This document shows, piece after piece, positions 7,475-8,339 of a stretch of 8,339 nt of DNA. The stretch's first letter is position 1. Each line of letters starts with the position of its first letter. The DNA is from an uncultured Lysobacter sp. (GTDB taxonomy: Bacteria; Pseudomonadota; Gammaproteobacteria; Xanthomonadales; Xanthomonadaceae). A program made the position numbers and the translations under genes. The stretch spans positions 1 to 8,339 of the forward strand of contig CADCUA010000292.1 of the NCBI GenBank assembly GCA_902805755.1, written 5' to 3'. The notes under the pieces are model-generated. The model saw only the letters and a program-made list of their open reading frames with translations. It was not told the origin of the DNA and did no database searches.

Positions 7475-7500
7475 CGCCGCTCAGACTTTCCATCGCCCAG

Positions 7501-7535
7501 AAAAAGCGATGCCGGCGTCATTTGGACGCCGGCAT
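7501..7535 (-). terminator. Rho-independent terminator of the KGG stress gene
   Basis: Reading the - strand after the KGG stop, an 11-bp perfect stem (ATGCCGGCGTC with GACGCCGGCAT, 7509-7519 and 7525-7535) closes a 5-nt loop. It is followed by CGC and then TTTTT (complement of 7501-7505). GC-rich stem, short loop and T-run make a canonical intrinsic terminator 27 nt past the stop. Confidence 0.88.
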
Positions 7536-7561
7536 AGGCACAGCCCTCGCAGGCCCGAACG

Positions 7562-7819
7562 TCAGTGCGTCAGGTCGCTGCCGGTCGGGCCGTTGTTCTG
7601 TGCCTGCATGCGACGACGCGCATTCGCCGCACGTGCACGGCCGCCAAGGCGCCCGGCTTCGCGCGCCTGCTGCGAGTCGAATTCATGCGCGTTGCCGCTG
7701 CGGTGCGCGGCCCGCCCGCCCTTGCTCGAGATCGCACGCTGCTTCTCGGCATCCATGCTGGCGAAACCGCGTCCGCTGCGTGGGCGTTCGGAGGATGGGG
7801 CTTGGGTCATGTCGGCCAT
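7562..7819 (-). CDS. KGG-repeat stress protein (YciG/con-10-like)
   Basis: A small, very hydrophilic 85-aa protein with two copies of the stress-induced bacterial acidophilic repeat (KGG motif, the family of E. coli YciG and fungal con-10). The first is GFASMDAEKQRAISSKGG at 18-35. The second is HEFDSQQAREAGRLGG at 45-60. The rest is Arg/Ala/Gln-rich and probably disordered. Family members are typically induced in stationary phase or by osmotic and acid stress, but their molecular action is unclear. On the - strand AGGAG (complement of 7829-7833) lies 9 nt before the ATG at 7819. Another in-frame ATG at 7810 would shorten it by 3 residues but lies 18 nt from AGGAG. A canonical terminator follows. 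The RES-like gene ends 71 nt upstream on the same strand; co-transcription is possible but not shown. Confidence 0.85.
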   Translation of the reverse strand: MADMTQAPSSERPRSGRGFASMDAEKQRAISSKGGRAAHRSGNAHEFDSQQAREAGRLGGRARAANARRRMQAQNNGPTGSDLTH

Positions 7820-7890
7820 GGGTCAAAACTCCTGTGGTGCGCGGGGGAAAGGATGTGGAACAACACTGCTTGGCTGCTTGAGGGATCGGG

Positions 7891-8339
7891 TCAGTAACGC
7901 AGCCGGGGGTCGATATGCAGCGGGTCGATCGCGCGGATCTTGAGCTGCGCCGCGTCCGGGTGCAGTGGATTGATCAGCACGTTGTGTTCGCTGGGGCAGA
8001 CCACGCTGGGCACTTCCAGCGCAAGTGATTTGCCGTTCGCGATCCAGCCGTCGCCGTAGGCACGCACGTCACTGCGATAGGGACGTTCACGCCACTGCGG
8101 CGGCAGGGTGTCGGCGACCGTGACCGCACCGCCCGGAAGCTGCGCGGTCACGACGACGAGTTCTTCGGGTGAATCGCCTTCCAGATGGGCGAGGTACTCC
8201 AGCAGCGCACCGGCAGCGCTGCCGGCGGCGTATATCGCCGGCACGCCATCGGAGGTCCAGCGTCCGGAGCGCGTGTTGCTTTACACGCTGTACGCCTGCT
8301 CGGCGCGTTAACGCTCGACCACGCGAAACACCAGCCCCC
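7891..8339 (-). pseudogene. RES-domain toxin gene, interrupted by two stops, cut by window edge
   Basis: Reads as the toxin of a Xre-RES toxin-antitoxin module. RES toxins such as MbcT and P. putida Res deplete NAD+. From the window edge the frame gives LVFRVVER, stop (TAA, complement of 8308-8310), RAEQAYSV, stop (TAA, complement of 8281-8283), then SNTRSGRWTSDGVPAIYAAGS and an uninterrupted RES domain to the TGA at 7891. All of this is one reading frame, so these are nonsense codons and not a frameshift. The RES residues expected at the active site are kept: Arg in SGRW (8260-8262), Tyr in AIYAA (8230-8232), and Glu in LLEYLAHL (8197-8199), with spacings of 10 and 11 as in the P. putida toxin. 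The C-terminus (PSVVCPSEHNVLINPLHPDAA) is typical. The SVxSNTR stretch is also about one residue short. A GTG at 8244 has no ribosome site and would omit the Arg. Probably a decayed toxin; the antitoxin gene would lie beyond the right edge. Confidence 0.75.

Larger units (their letters stand above)
7128..7500. other. Non-coding stretch between ligD and the KGG gene
   Basis: About 370 bp with no convincing gene on either strand. It holds the following. GATCGC/GCGATC (7126-7131 and 7148-7153) is a 6-bp inverted repeat around the ligD stop. A 7-bp hairpin lies at 7332-7349. Short tandem repeats lie at about 7440-7474. One open frame on each strand crosses part of it, but neither has a ribosome site, a domain or normal codon use. 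It could carry the ku-ligD 3' end or a small RNA. No T-rich terminator for ligD was found. Confidence 0.5.

Noticed and set aside
7191..7493. A 100-codon - strand frame in the ligD-KGG gap
   Set aside because: Its start lies directly after the KGG terminator T-run with no ribosome site, and no domain or signal is visible.
7311..7943. A 210-codon + strand frame with a hydrophobic beginning (MRKYFLAAAGLCGL)
   Set aside because: It begins at a TTG without a ribosome site, runs antisense through the KGG gene and its terminator, and becomes Arg/Cys-rich with no domain.
1..8339. CRISPR arrays, tRNA or rRNA genes, insertion sequences
   Set aside because: No regularly spaced repeats, tRNA-like T-arm or anticodon pattern, or transposase motif was seen on reading both strands.

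Overview
The window looks like chromosomal DNA of a high-GC gammaproteobacterium, most likely of the Xanthomonadaceae/Lysobacteraceae (Lysobacter, Luteimonas or Xanthomonas type). This rests on base composition, on GC-ending codon use with long antisense shadow frames, and on the protein families present. It is an inference; there is no rRNA or marker gene to confirm it.

Left part (1-1586, + strand): two cell-wall hydrolase genes in tandem. The first is an exported SLT-type lytic transglycosylase. The second is an M15C (endolysin-like) L,D-peptidase that has no export signal. After them comes a secreted, Ser/Thr/Gln-rich protein with two EF-hand loops (1776-2498), closed by a strong hairpin at 2519-2544.

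Middle part: a glycine-zipper, stress-type protein on the - strand (2750-3250) diverges from the ku-ligD operon on the + strand (3447-7127). Ku and LigD are the two components of bacterial non-homologous end joining (NHEJ). They are separated by only 3 nt, so translational coupling is likely. LigD has the order phosphoesterase - ligase - polymerase, and all checked catalytic residues are present. The 196-bp divergent spacer carries a direct repeat of GATGTGCAA-N-G-N-GTTG, 43 bp apart, which is a candidate shared operator.

Right part: about 370 bp without a convincing gene (7128-7500), then a - strand KGG-repeat stress protein (7562-7819) with a textbook rho-independent terminator. The window ends in the RES-domain toxin gene of a Xre-RES toxin-antitoxin module (7891 to the window edge, - strand). 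Its N-terminal coding part contains two in-frame TAA codons, although the predicted active-site Arg, Tyr and Glu remain. It therefore looks like a decayed toxin gene; its antitoxin would lie beyond the right edge.

No wholly new system is evident. The most interesting signals are the repeat pair upstream of ku, the interrupted RES toxin, and the grouping of end joining with several stress-type genes.
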